The position numbers and the translations under genes are program-made. The notes below the pieces were generated by a model, which saw only the letters and a program-made list of their open reading frames with translations, did no database searches and was not told the origin of the DNA. Shown here one piece after another: positions 22,165 through 30,837 of a stretch of 64,000 nucleotides of DNA. Each line of letters begins with the position of its first letter. The stretch's first letter is position 1. This stretch comes from Desulfuromusa sp. (lineage in GTDB: Bacteria; Desulfobacterota; Desulfuromonadia; Desulfuromonadales; Geopsychrobacteraceae), in assembly GCA_016744675.1 (NCBI GenBank), contig JADGDX010000002.1:79490-143489 (forward strand), read 5' to 3'.

Positions 22165-23400
22165 ATGGCACAAATCAATAACAATTACCTCAAACTGCAA
22201 GCTGGTTACCTCTTTCCCGAAATCAGCCGCAGGGTCAATGAGTTTACTCAAGCCAATCCCGAAGCAAGCATTATCCGCCTCGGAATTGGTGATGTCACCA
22301 GACCACTCGTTCCTGCCGTCCTTAAAGCGTTCCATGAAGGGGTGGAAGACATGGCAGACGGAGGGACATTCCACGGTTACGGACCTGAGCAGGGTTATGA
22401 TTGGCTGTCACAGGTTATCATCGATAAAGCCTACAAGCCTCTTGGTGTTGATTTGAAAACATCTGAAGTCTTCATCTCAGATGGTTCCAAGTGTGACAGT
22501 GCCAACATTCTTGATATTTTCGACCTAAGCAATAAAGTCGCTATTGGTGATCCCGTTTATCCCGTTTACAACGACACCAATGTCATGGTTGGCCGCAGTG
22601 GCCAGATGAATGACGAAGGCTACTATGATGGTTTGGTTTACATGCCTTGCACCGAAGAAAATGGTTTCAACCCTGACTTCCCAAGCGAAAAAGTCGACAT
22701 TGTTTACCTTTGCTTCCCGAATAATCCAACCGGAACAGTCGCGACGAAAGAACAATTGAAAGCCTGGGTTGATTATGCCATTGCCAACGATGTTGTTCTT
22801 CTCTTTGATGCGGCCTATGAAGCGTTTATTACAGAATCAGATATCCCTCACTCCATCTATGAGATTGAAGGGGCTAAGCAATGTGCCATTGAGTTCCGCT
22901 CCTTTTCTAAAACAGCGGGCTTTACCGGTGTCCGTTGCGGCCTGACAGTCGTTCCCGAAGAATTAATGGGAACCACTGATAAAGGAGAGAAGTACAGTTT
23001 CAATAAGCTCTGGAACCGCCGTCAGTGCACTAAATTTAATGGAGTATCCTACCCAGTTCAGAAAGCCGCTGCTGCCGTGTACAGCGATGAAGGATGGGCA
23101 CAGGTTAAAGACATTATTGATGGTTATATGGATAATGCGAAGATTATTCGCGAAGGATTGTCAGCAGCTGGGATTGAGTGTTTCGGAGGCATTAATGCCC
23201 CCTATATCTGGCTTAAAACCCCCGAGGGAATGACCAGTTGGGACTTCTTCGATAAACTCCTCAATGAGTGCTTTGTTGTTGGAACACCCGGCAGCGGATT
23301 TGGTCCAAGTGGAGAAGGTTACTTCAGGCTTTCCGCCTTTGGTGATCCAAAGAATGTTGAAACGGCCGTTCAACGAATTAAAGAAAAGTGGGGAAAATAA
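22165..23400 (+). CDS. dapL: LL-diaminopimelate aminotransferase
   Basis: 411 residues. This class I/II PLP aminotransferase converts tetrahydrodipicolinate directly to LL-diaminopimelate, bypassing the acylated intermediates. The start [20 protein letters not shown] and [17 protein letters not shown] are characteristic of DapL, as are [11 protein letters not shown] and the lysine region [16 protein letters not shown]. It indicates the aminotransferase variant of the lysine pathway, known in Desulfuromonadales, chlamydiae and plants. An AGGAGA site precedes it and a terminator follows. Confidence 0.98.
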   Translation: MAQINNNYLKLQAGYLFPEISRRVNEFTQANPEASIIRLGIGDVTRPLVPAVLKAFHEGVEDMADGGTFHGYGPEQGYDWLSQVIIDKAYKPLGVDLKTSEVFISDGSKCDSANILDIFDLSNKVAIGDPVYPVYNDTNVMVGRSGQMNDEGYYDGLVYMPCTEENGFNPDFPSEKVDIVYLCFPNNPTGTVATKEQLKAWVDYAIANDVVLLFDAAYEAFITESDIPHSIYEIEGAKQCAIEFRSFSKTAGFTGVRCGLTVVPEELMGTTDKGEKYSFNKLWNRRQCTKFNGVSYPVQKAAAAVYSDEGWAQVKDIIDGYMDNAKIIREGLSAAGIECFGGINAPYIWLKTPEGMTSWDFFDKLLNECFVVGTPGSGFGPSGEGYFRLSAFGDPKNVETAVQRIKEKWGK

Positions 23401-23420
23401 CCCATTAAATTGTTTCTGTA

Positions 23421-23449
23421 AAAAAAGCGTCAGTAACGGCGCTTTTTTT
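23421..23449 (+). terminator. Intrinsic terminator after dapL
   Basis: AAAAAAGCG at 23421-23429 pairs with CGCTTTTTT at 23440-23448, ending in a run of seven T. It lies 20 bp after the dapL stop and probably ends the arg-dap transcript. Confidence 0.8.
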
Positions 23450-23514
23450 ACAACCTTTTCATGACCGAATTGACAACACGACATAATCTCCAGATGAAAG
23501 AAAGAGTTGCCATA

Positions 23515-24393
23515 ATGAACCTCAGCCCAGAAATTATCGCTCAATTAGAACGTGTCTTAGGCTCCGTAGAAATGCTTTTACCCAAAGCGGTAAAACCCGT
23601 CGACTGGTCTACCTGTCATGCGGCCAACTGGCGTCGCCACTCCTTTTCCGGCTATCTTGAGCCCGTCAGAGTGACCGATACAACCCAACTGGATGAGCTC
23701 CTTGGAGTTGATGATCAAAAAACTGTCATGCTCAACAATACCCGCCAGTTTTTGCAAGGGCTACCAGCAAATAACGCTTTGCTCTGGGGATCACGGGGAA
23801 CAGGGAAATCTTCAATCGTCAAAGCTCTTCTCAATAAATATGGCTCTGAAGGGTTACGCGTCGTTCAAGTTGAAAAAGAAGACCTGATCTATATTCCCGA
23901 AATTTTTGCCGCTGTTGAGAATCAGCCATACCGCTTCATTATGCTCTGCGACGACCTCACCTTTGAAGTGGGAGAGCTCACCTACAAGATGCTCAAAAGC
24001 GCTCTGGATGGATCGGTCTACTCTGCACCTGAAAATGTTTTGATCTACGTAACATCCAATCGCCGCTATCTTCTCCCCGAGTATGATAGTGATCATTTGG
24101 GAGGAAAATACGTCAAAGGCGAACTTCAGCAGAGTGAAATTCAAGAAGAGAAAAGTTCTCTATCAGACCGCTTTGGTCTCTGGGTTCCATTTCATGTCTT
24201 TACCCAGGAACGCTATCTCGATGCTGTTAAACTTTGTATTGATCGCTGGAGTAATCAGTTTGATAAAGATATTCCATGGACTGATGACTTGGAACGAACA
24301 GCGATTAAGTGGGCAAACGATAAAACCAAACGCTGTGGCCGTACCGCTTATCAATTTTCAAAGAACTGGGTTGGCAAGTACCTACTGAAATAA
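23515..24393 (+). CDS. DUF815 AAA-type ATPase
   Basis: 292 residues from ATG 23515; ATGs at 23461 and 23494 are possible, but the first lies against the terminator and lacks a ribosome site. The protein has Walker A GSRGTGKSS and the Walker B-like IMLCDDLTFE, with the DUF815 signatures NNALLWG and YVTSNRRYLLPE. DUF815 proteins are uncharacterised AAA-like ATPases widespread in proteobacteria. The next gene, an ArsC-like selenoprotein, begins 37 bp downstream on the same strand. Confidence 0.88.
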   Translation: MNLSPEIIAQLERVLGSVEMLLPKAVKPVDWSTCHAANWRRHSFSGYLEPVRVTDTTQLDELLGVDDQKTVMLNNTRQFLQGLPANNALLWGSRGTGKSSIVKALLNKYGSEGLRVVQVEKEDLIYIPEIFAAVENQPYRFIMLCDDLTFEVGELTYKMLKSALDGSVYSAPENVLIYVTSNRRYLLPEYDSDHLGGKYVKGELQQSEIQEEKSSLSDRFGLWVPFHVFTQERYLDAVKLCIDRWSNQFDKDIPWTDDLERTAIKWANDKTKRCGRTAYQFSKNWVGKYLLK

Positions 24394-24430
24394 TTGGCGA
24401 TTTCTTTTCGTCACCGATAGGGAGAAAAAA

Positions 24431-24769
24431 ATGACGATTGATTGGGCATACCTTCGCAAAGGATGAACTTCTTGTAAAAAAGCTCAGGAGTTTCTTGAGC
24501 AAGCAAAGATAACAATTAACGACACTATCGATGCGCGTAAAAACAGAATTGACGCTCAACAAGCTTGGGAGATCCTTGAAGGGGCAGAGACTGTCACCGT
24601 TGCCAAAGGGAAAAAAATTCTCAATTTCGTTCAAATTGGAGACGAAAAAGAGGCCCTTCTCAAGGCAGTGATGGGACCAAGTGGAAACCTTCGGGCTCCG
24701 ACTTTCCGTATAAATAATCAATTTATTGTTGGTTTTCATCCGGAATTATATGCTGAAGAGTTGACATAA
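24431..24769 (+). CDS. ArsC-like thioredoxin-fold selenoprotein (UGA read as selenocysteine)
   Basis: The frame starts at ATG 24431 behind AGGGAG and is open for 112 codons if the single in-frame TGA at 24464-24466 is read as selenocysteine. The start is MTIDWAYLRKG-Sec-TSC, a UxxC redox motif (Sec12, Cys15) in the place where ArsC/Spx-fold proteins carry CxxC or CxxS. The C-terminal half (GPSGNLRAPTFRINNQFIVGF) has the Arg-x-Pro segment expected of the ArsC fold. Downstream coding continues without stops to TAA 24767-24769. A hairpin suited to be a bacterial SECIS lies 24 bases after the UGA. ArsC-family selenoproteins are known in deltaproteobacteria (family knowledge). The likely role is thiol/selenol redox chemistry; the substrate is unknown. 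Confidence 0.85.
24482..24500 (+). promoter_or_regulatory. Candidate SECIS element of the ArsC-like selenoprotein
   Basis: GCTCAGGA pairs with TCTTGAGC over 8 bp (one G-U) around the loop GTT. The loop begins 24 bases after the UGA and its first base is G, matching the bacterial SECIS pattern of a short apical loop with an early G located roughly 16-37 bases downstream of the Sec codon. Confidence 0.75.
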
Positions 24770-24773
24770 AAAA

Positions 24774-24807
24774 TCCGGGGGAACGCATGAATTGACGTTC
24801 CCCCGGA
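24774..24807. terminator. Bidirectional terminator between convergent genes
   Basis: A perfect 12-bp stem, TCCGGGGGAACG with CGTTCCCCCGGA, around a 10-base loop. On the minus strand it is followed by six T, making it a strong terminator for the receiver gene. It also lies five bases after the selenoprotein stop and can end that transcript. Confidence 0.9.
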
Positions 24808-24884
24808 ACAGTTTGCCTGTTTGGGTTACTCTTTAAATCATCACGACTCAAAGACCCCCAGCGTCACTGATTGTTCTTAAACTC

Positions 24885-25343
24885 TCAAGACAACGTCCTC
24901 GCGATTGCACAGCTTAACTCTTGAATACTATACGGTTTTTGAATCACGGAACCACTGCCGATTTGATTTCGACATTCTGGGTCAAATAGCCAATCACAGA
25001 CCGTGTAAAAAATTGTCTTTGCCTGAGGTTGATAGTTTCGAATACATTCCATTAGGTTTGGCTCTTTGGGGCAAGAAATAGCGGTATCCATAATCAGTAG
25101 GTCGATCTTTTTCTCACCATTACAACACACATCGACAACTTGCTCTCGATCATAAGCAGTCACGACCTGATAATTTAATTTTGTCAGTAAAGAGCATCCT
25201 AACTCACGCAGACTGTTGTCACGATCGGCTAAGAGAATGGTTTCTCCACGGCCCAAAGGAAGGGAGGAGGAGAAAGCTGATTCCCCAGACTCATCACACA
25301 AGTAAACGCTGCGCGAGAATGCTTGATCATTACCTATATCCAT
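24885..25343 (-). CDS. Stand-alone CheY-like receiver protein under riboswitch control
   Basis: 152 residues; GAGGG precedes the ATG. After a 30-residue serine-rich lead, GRGETILLADRDNSLRELG begins a receiver domain of the type attached to hybrid kinases. The acidic pair is kept as ADRD, the phosphoacceptor is in LLIMDTAIS, and the conserved lysine is in QKPYSI. No output domain is present, so it may act through protein contacts or as a phosphate sink. The long leader holds a GEMM-I aptamer and a terminator, tying its expression to a cyclic dinucleotide. It contains many cysteines for a receiver (eight). Confidence 0.8.
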   Translation of the reverse strand: MDIGNDQAFSRSVYLCDESGESAFSSSLPLGRGETILLADRDNSLRELGCSLLTKLNYQVVTAYDREQVVDVCCNGEKKIDLLIMDTAISCPKEPNLMECIRNYQPQAKTIFYTVCDWLFDPECRNQIGSGSVIQKPYSIQELSCAIARTLS

Positions 25344-25394
25344 ATAATTGCCCTCGGAAAATGACTTTTTTCTTCAGCCACAATCGCTCAAACA

Positions 25395-25427
25395 CAAAAA
25401 ACGCCATCTCAAAGAAAGAGATGACGT
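25395..25427 (-). terminator. Leader terminator (riboswitch expression platform)
   Basis: On the minus strand ACGTCATCTC pairs with GAGATGGCGT (one G-U) around a 7-base loop, followed by six T. It lies between the aptamer and the receiver gene start, so it can only serve to attenuate that gene. Confidence 0.85.
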
Positions 25428-25463
25428 TCGTAAATATCGACCCGTCATATTGCTTAACTCTGA

Positions 25464-25545
25464 GGTAACCCGGCGATCCTTTTATGTTTAAAAAATTAAG
25501 GACCCGTGGCTTTGCGTCACCAGATTTCTCTGACTTTGCTTTTAT
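25464..25545 (-). promoter_or_regulatory. GEMM-I riboswitch, probably the cyclic AMP-GMP (A20) subtype
   Basis: Read on the minus strand the RNA has, in order, AAAAGCAAAG, a CAGA-GAAA-TCTG hairpin with a GNRA loop, GACGCAAAGCCACGGG, a TCCTT/AAGGA stem with a large AT-rich loop, and GCCGGGTTACC. These are the conserved blocks of the GEMM-I aptamer. The base immediately before GCAAA (position 20 in Vibrio Vc2 numbering, aligned by eye) is A rather than G. That change marks GEMM-Ib riboswitches of Geobacter that sense 3',3'-cyclic AMP-GMP. The aptamer family call is secure; ligand choice is inference. Confidence 0.9.
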
Positions 25546-25580
25546 CAATCACACCAAGCTTATTTATTTCTAATGTTTAA

Positions 25581-25609
25581 AGATTAATACAATGCCCTTT
25601 CCATGTCAA
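25581..25609 (-). promoter_or_regulatory. Promoter of the riboswitch transcript
   Basis: On the minus strand a perfect -35 TTGACA (25609-25604) is separated by 17 bases from TAATCT (25586-25581). Transcription would begin about 30 bases before the conserved aptamer core. Confidence 0.6.
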
Positions 25610-25660
25610 TATTTATAATAGATATCTGCTTAAATGACTGAAATTGCAGCATTTCAATCG

Positions 25661-26017
25661 TTAATCTGCCGAAGAACTTAAAGTTCGAGGTAACCCCTTT
25701 CGATAAAAATCCACACTTTGAGGCCCTCTTGCATAACCAACTTTCGTGCGACCAACATATAAAGGCTTTAAGTCGTTGGACATATCGGCATCCATAAAAT
25801 CGTGATGAACGTTGGCATCAAAAGCAAGGATCTGCCATTTCGATCCAGGTCCATTGGGCAAACAATGATCATTCAACCAGAAGAGAAATGCTTTAGAAAA
25901 ATCCCGATGGATATAGACCTCCACGAAACTCACCCCCTTCTGTTGCACCCCTACAAGATTGCCAATGAGTCTCTGTTCGACAACAGCTCTTGAGTCGTGC
26001 TTAAAGGTGTTGATCAC
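25661..26017 (-). CDS. Hypothetical protein downstream of tex
   Basis: 118 residues from a GTG at 26017, 16 bp after the tex stop, with AAAGGGG upstream overlapping the end of tex. I do not recognise the family. The composition is protein-like, with a mixed alpha/beta pattern, a VSFVEVYIHRDFSKAFLFWL strand-helix and a His-rich NVHHDF. Neither a signal peptide nor a clear membrane helix is seen. The position suggests co-transcription with tex. An imperfect inverted repeat at 25639-25656 follows the gene. Confidence 0.55.
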   Translation of the reverse strand: MINTFKHDSRAVVEQRLIGNLVGVQQKGVSFVEVYIHRDFSKAFLFWLNDHCLPNGPGSKWQILAFDANVHHDFMDADMSNDLKPLYVGRTKVGYARGPQSVDFYRKGLPRTLSSSAD

Positions 26018-26033
26018 TTTGACAATAATAGGC

Positions 26034-28316
26034 CTACCCCTTTGTCACCTTGAATCCCGATTTTTTGAGCGCGGCAGCCAAATCGCTGTGGCTGTTGGTT
26101 GATTTCTCTGACTGTCGCTGGGGAGCTTTTTGTTGCACCTTCCTACCATGATCTACCGGCTTCTCCTTGCTTTGACTACGCATCGTCAAGCTGATCCTCT
26201 TCCGTTGCAGATCAACCTCCAGAACCTTCACTTGAACTTGCTGCCCAACCTTCACTACAGTATTTGGATCTTTGATATAACGATCGGCAAGTTGACTGAT
26301 ATGGACGAGGCCATCCTGGTGAACACCAATATCAACAAAAGCACCAAATGCAGCAACATTTGTGACGACACCGTTCAAGCGCATCCCTTCTTTTAGATCT
26401 TTAGGTTCCATGACATCGGCACTAAAGCTGGTAGAAATGAACGTTTCCCGAGGATCTCGCCCGGGCTTTTTCAACTCAGCGATAATGTCGATCAGGGTTG
26501 GCAAACCAACATCGGCTGTCACATATTTTTCCAAGACGATGGCATTAACCAAACCGGGATTATTGATCAATTCTCTCAGCTCAGACCCTGCATCCTTTGC
26601 CATTTGTGCGACAAGTTTATAACGTTCAGGGTGAACAGCCGTATTATCTAGAGGCTGTGTCGCTCCGCGAATACGCAAAAACCCAGCGGCTTGTTCAAAA
26701 CCTTTTTTACCAAACCGAGGAACCGTGAGTAACTGTTTTCGTTGCGTGAAAAGACCATTCTCATCGCGGTAAGTGACAATGGACTTGGCAACAGATTCTC
26801 CAATACCTGAAACAAAACTCAGCAGTGCCCAACTAGCGGTATTCAAATCAACACCCACAAAATTGACACATGACTCCACCACTTCCCCCAAAGCTTTCTT
26901 TAAAGCAACCTGACTGACATCGTGTTGATATTGGCCCACTCCGATACTTTTGGGATCAACCTTAACCAGTTCGGCCAAAGGGTCCTGAAGTCGACGGGCA
27001 ATTGAAATGGCGCCACGAACTGTCAGATCCAGATCAGGAAACTCTTCTCTGGCAATATCAGAGGCAGAGTAGACACTCGCTCCCGACTCGCTGATCATGA
27101 CCACGGGGATTTTTTTGTCAACAGACTGTAGGCTCTGTCGCACAAATTGCTCCATTTCCCGACCTGCCGTTCCGTTTCCGATAGCGACCATTTCAACCCG
27201 CTGAGAATCAATCAAGCGCAGTAATGCTTGCTGTGCCTCTTCTATCCGTCCCCGACCGGTGTGAGGATAAATCGTTACATGCTCCAGAAATCGTCCTGTT
27301 TGATCAACAACAGCTAGCTTTGATCCCGTCCTCAAACCAGGGTCAACCCCCAGCACACAGGAACTTCCAGCGGGAGCAGCTAACAGCAAATTACGCAAGT
27401 TCTCAGCAAAGACCCGGATTGCTTCTTCATCAGCCGCTTTCTTTGCCTGCAAACGCAGATCAACTTCAATTGATGGTGCGATCAGGCGCTGATAAGCATC
27501 TTCAACGACCAAACAAAACCAGCTGTGAAATGAATTTTTCGCTGGAATCAGAAGTTTCCTAAGACGCAGAAGAATGTCCTCTTCAGGTGCGTCAATTGAC
27601 AAACGTAGGACTTCTTCTTTTTCCCCTCGGCGCATCGCCAACATCCGGTGAGACGGAACCTGCTTCAATGGCTCGCTAAAATCATAATACATTTCAAACT
27701 TACTCACTGTTCCGACTTTGCCACGAGCTGGCTGTGAACAGAACAGCCCCCGCTGCCAAGTTAAACCGCGCACTAGCGAACGTCCCTCAGCAACATCGGC
27801 AAACCTTTCCGCCAGAATATGCCCCGCTCCCTGAAGGGCACTTTCCGCGTCTGCAACATCACCCTCTGGGTTCACAAAAGGAGCAGCTAAAAGTTCTATT
27901 TCAACAGAGGATCCAACACTCTCAAATAGTTGTTCAGCCAGAGGGTCTAATCCTCGTTCCTTGGCAATTGTTGCTTTGGTTCGACGCTTTGGCTTATAGG
28001 GGAGATAGATATCTTCAAGTTCGGTTTTCTGTCGACAGAGGGTAATTTTACCCCGCAACTCAGAGGTTAACTTCCCTTGATCATCAATTGATTTCAGAAC
28101 CGTCTGACGTCGTTCCTCGAGCTCTTTAAAATAAATCAATCGTTCTTGCAACAGGCGGATCTGAACTTCGTCGAGCTCTCCCGTGACCTCTTTACGATAA
28201 CGGGCAATAAAAGGGACCGTCGCCCCTTCTTCAAGTAAAGCAACAGTCTGTACAACCTGATTTTTCTTTAATCCCGTTTCTTCGATTAGGATGGGGAGGA
28301 TATCAAAAGAATTCAT
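26034..28316 (-). CDS. tex: Tex family S1 RNA-binding protein
   Basis: 760 residues, typical length. The order is N-terminal helical region (about 1-190), YqgF/RNase-H-like domain (about 315-450; GVDPGLRTGSKLAVVD), helix-hairpin-helix repeats (about 490-570; GVDLNTASWALLSFVSGIG), and a C-terminal S1 domain (about 640-712; MRLNGVVTNVAAFGAFVDIGVHQDG is its core, residues near 643-667). Tex binds nucleic acid and influences transcription in several bacteria (family knowledge). A basic 40-residue tail follows the S1 domain. It is the head of a probable two-gene unit with the hypothetical gene. Confidence 0.96.
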   Translation of the reverse strand: MNSFDILPILIEETGLKKNQVVQTVALLEEGATVPFIARYRKEVTGELDEVQIRLLQERLIYFKELEERRQTVLKSIDDQGKLTSELRGKITLCRQKTELEDIYLPYKPKRRTKATIAKERGLDPLAEQLFESVGSSVEIELLAAPFVNPEGDVADAESALQGAGHILAERFADVAEGRSLVRGLTWQRGLFCSQPARGKVGTVSKFEMYYDFSEPLKQVPSHRMLAMRRGEKEEVLRLSIDAPEEDILLRLRKLLIPAKNSFHSWFCLVVEDAYQRLIAPSIEVDLRLQAKKAADEEAIRVFAENLRNLLLAAPAGSSCVLGVDPGLRTGSKLAVVDQTGRFLEHVTIYPHTGRGRIEEAQQALLRLIDSQRVEMVAIGNGTAGREMEQFVRQSLQSVDKKIPVVMISESGASVYSASDIAREEFPDLDLTVRGAISIARRLQDPLAELVKVDPKSIGVGQYQHDVSQVALKKALGEVVESCVNFVGVDLNTASWALLSFVSGIGESVAKSIVTYRDENGLFTQRKQLLTVPRFGKKGFEQAAGFLRIRGATQPLDNTAVHPERYKLVAQMAKDAGSELRELINNPGLVNAIVLEKYVTADVGLPTLIDIIAELKKPGRDPRETFISTSFSADVMEPKDLKEGMRLNGVVTNVAAFGAFVDIGVHQDGLVHISQLADRYIKDPNTVVKVGQQVQVKVLEVDLQRKRISLTMRSQSKEKPVDHGRKVQQKAPQRQSEKSTNSHSDLAAALKKSGFKVTKG

Positions 28317-28383
28317 ATGCTAATTCAGTGTCCTTATTCTATAAATTTCAGGGGGAGTTCAATGGAGAGCTAACTCTCGCCAC

Positions 28384-28881
28384 TTATTTCTGACGTGCAG
28401 GTAACTTCCAAATAGAATCGGTAGAAGGAGATTCGGGATCATTATCCTCAAATGACCCATCATAGCCAAAAGTTAAAAACTGCGCAGAGTTCGGGAAGGG
28501 TAAAACCCCTCTAAAATCAGTTTCATCTTCAAGCTGACCGCTCAATGTCCGAGCGATATCACGATAAGAGACAACCGTCAGATCCTTATCCAGCAAGAAT
28601 ACTTTTAACTTCAAGTCCATGACTCGAGTGTAATTGACTTGTGGACTATCTGAAAAAGAAAGGGTTCCTTCGATATCAAGTTGCTCACCATCAAAAGTTA
28701 AATAGTAATCAACCTCAACGTATAGGTCCTGCCAGTGCTGTGGACCAGCGTTCCAAGGTGAAAGGCTGACGACCTCGTCTGGTTCTGCCTGGGCCCCAAG
28801 GTAGTATGTTGTAGTTGTTTGGCATCCTAAAAGCCCAAAAATAAAAGAAACAATCAACAAGATCAGTAGCTTATTCTTCAT
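28384..28881 (-). CDS. Putative lipoprotein of unknown function
   Basis: 165 residues from ATG 28881, preferred over 28899 because AAGGA is correctly spaced and gives the signal MKNKLLILLIVSFIFGLLGC with lipobox LLGC. The mature part is rich in beta-type sequence (WQDLYVEVDYYLTFDGEQLDIEG). I do not recognise the family. It is divergent from the small membrane gene at 29030. Confidence 0.75.
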   Translation of the reverse strand: MKNKLLILLIVSFIFGLLGCQTTTTYYLGAQAEPDEVVSLSPWNAGPQHWQDLYVEVDYYLTFDGEQLDIEGTLSFSDSPQVNYTRVMDLKLKVFLLDKDLTVVSYRDIARTLSGQLEDETDFRGVLPFPNSAQFLTFGYDGSFEDNDPESPSTDSIWKLPARQK

Positions 28882-29029
28882 AACAGGGTCCTTTTCCACA
28901 ATGGTTTGTAGTTCAATTGTAACAATTGTAACATATCCATAAATACGAGAAGTCCCTTCAAAAACGTGACCTGACTCAATAATCAGAGTATGCTATGACC
29001 CTCTCTGAATTCTTTTTACGGAGTAGAGT

Positions 29030-29230
29030 ATGAAAAACACCGGCATTGTTCTTCTTGGATTATTTTCCGTCATCTACCTTCTCAACCCAACTGCAGGTTT
29101 TTTTGAACTTATTCCTGACAACATCCCCATCATCGGGAACCTTGATGAAGCCGCAGCTGTTGCTTTACTCGTCATGTGTCTGCGTTATTTTGGCTACGAA
29201 CTCCCCGATATTTTTAATCCAAAAAAGTAA
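29030..29230 (+). CDS. Small DUF1232/YkvA-like membrane protein
   Basis: 66 residues, two hydrophobic segments. The central motif LIPDNIPIIGNLDEAAAV matches the core of DUF1232 (YkvA) proteins, whose usual pattern is IPD-IPV-GYLDD. GGAG lies nine bases before the ATG. The role of the family is unknown. It ends two bases before the convergent radical SAM gene. Confidence 0.75.
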   Translation: MKNTGIVLLGLFSVIYLLNPTAGFFELIPDNIPIIGNLDEAAAVALLVMCLRYFGYELPDIFNPKK

Positions 29231-29231
29231 A

Positions 29232-30827
29232 TCAGGTAAAAAAGACAGCATGATTTGAACTGAAGATGGGTGGGTTTCGTTTAACAATTGTTCGAATAGT
29301 AGGAGATCCAAGCAAACGTTGATTTAAAAATTTACGGGCAGCAGCTCGATCCCAACCCGTTGCCGATTCAAACTCATGATACAGTCCTAGGGGACTATCG
29401 ACATCCCGCAGTTTTGAGCTGTCAATTCCATAGATTTCCGGATTTTCTAACAACTCCGATCCGCGTGGTAAATTCATTATCGAAATATTGAGAAAACCAA
29501 TTTTTTCAGCATGTCGCTCAAGAAAGTTTAACGTCATTTCAGCATCAGCTTGAGTCTCACCCGGTGTCCCCAACATGATGTAAACATAACTTGCGATCCC
29601 GGCACGATGAAGATTATCGAGAATTCTTTCCGCTGTTTCAAGCCTGACCCCCTTCCCTAGGCGATCAAGAACCACCTGCGAACCACTTTCAAGTCCCAGT
29701 TGCAACATCTCGCAACCAGACGCTGCTAAATCACGGGTAAAAACTAAATCCTCTAAGGCAGTCTCAAAACGAACAAAACCAAACCATGATAGGCTCTTTA
29801 ACTCGCTATGCCTTGCTGCTAAAGACCTCAGAATATTGACAGGAATCGCATTGTCAGTCAGATGGAAGCTTTTTACTCCATACCGCTCAGAGAGTTGAAG
29901 TAATAAATCTGGAAATTCTGTGGGGCGAAACGTTTGATAAGGATGTACCGGTGCCGTAGCTTCCGGGCAGAATAGACATTTTTGCCAATAACAACCGCGT
30001 GAAGAACTTACAGGAAAGATGGCTTCTGGGCTTAAATATCGTTCAAATTTAGCAAAAGAAAAATCGGGAACAAAACCAATATCTGTCGCATCACTTAAAA
30101 AGTATTGATTCGGAGCTGATCCTTTTGCAAGAGCCACAAGGGGAACTTCTCCTGGGCCGAAAACCAACCGATCAAAAGGAAACAACTCGACTTCAAGTCG
30201 CTGTAGTGGTTTTTGCCACGATGTTATCAATCCTCCACCGGCAATCAATTCAACATCCGGAAACTCCCGCCTCAACAATCCCGCCAATTCGAATGCCGGA
30301 AAAACTTGATGCAGATAATTGATAGAAATCGCTATCCGTTGAGGACTACACTCCTTAATTCGGGGCAATAATTCTTCCCGGTAATAAGGACAAAACAGGG
30401 TCTTAAGATCCCCTCGACTGAACTCTGTCAATGCATCAGGATTAAATACGGACACACCATCATATTGGTAGTCACCGAGGGTCAGTCTTTCTTTATTATT
30501 TCTTGGATAGAGACTTAAAAGGAGATTCAAGTATCGAACGGCTGTGCTATAACGGGGGAAAGAGGCCTTAGCGCGTGATGACCGCAACAAATCAAGAGAT
30601 TCCTCGCAGTGCTTTAACGCTCGGTGAATTGACGTTGTCGGGTGATCACCAGCCAATTCATTGAGTCGCTTCCCATCAAGAAGATAAAGATAAGCATCCA
30701 GATTGGCATCCAGAACGTCTGTGGATATCCCATTCTGGCGCAGGGCCGATGCCAGAATGGCTAACGACAATGGCGGTTCAGATGGCTTTAGTGCAGGAGG
30801 TTGAAGTAAGAGGACCTCAGCCATCAT
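29232..30827 (-). CDS. B12-binding-type radical SAM protein
   Basis: 531 residues. The N-terminus (LLLQPPALKPSEPPLSLAILASALRQNG) is a cobalamin-binding-like Rossmann domain. The cluster motif is RGCYWQKCLFCPEA, a CX4CX2C form seen in the GCYWGKC-FC group of radical SAM proteins, followed by LTDNAIPVNILRSLA and LGLESGSQVVLDRLGKG in the TIM barrel. The reaction cannot be inferred. It follows a rhodanese selenoprotein by 10 bp on the same strand, so the two probably form an operon and may share a sulfur- or selenium-related task (inference). Confidence 0.85.
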   Translation of the reverse strand: MMAEVLLLQPPALKPSEPPLSLAILASALRQNGISTDVLDANLDAYLYLLDGKRLNELAGDHPTTSIHRALKHCEESLDLLRSSRAKASFPRYSTAVRYLNLLLSLYPRNNKERLTLGDYQYDGVSVFNPDALTEFSRGDLKTLFCPYYREELLPRIKECSPQRIAISINYLHQVFPAFELAGLLRREFPDVELIAGGGLITSWQKPLQRLEVELFPFDRLVFGPGEVPLVALAKGSAPNQYFLSDATDIGFVPDFSFAKFERYLSPEAIFPVSSSRGCYWQKCLFCPEATAPVHPYQTFRPTEFPDLLLQLSERYGVKSFHLTDNAIPVNILRSLAARHSELKSLSWFGFVRFETALEDLVFTRDLAASGCEMLQLGLESGSQVVLDRLGKGVRLETAERILDNLHRAGIASYVYIMLGTPGETQADAEMTLNFLERHAEKIGFLNISIMNLPRGSELLENPEIYGIDSSKLRDVDSPLGLYHEFESATGWDRAAARKFLNQRLLGSPTIRTIVKRNPPIFSSNHAVFFT

Positions 30828-30837
30828 GAAATCTCAC

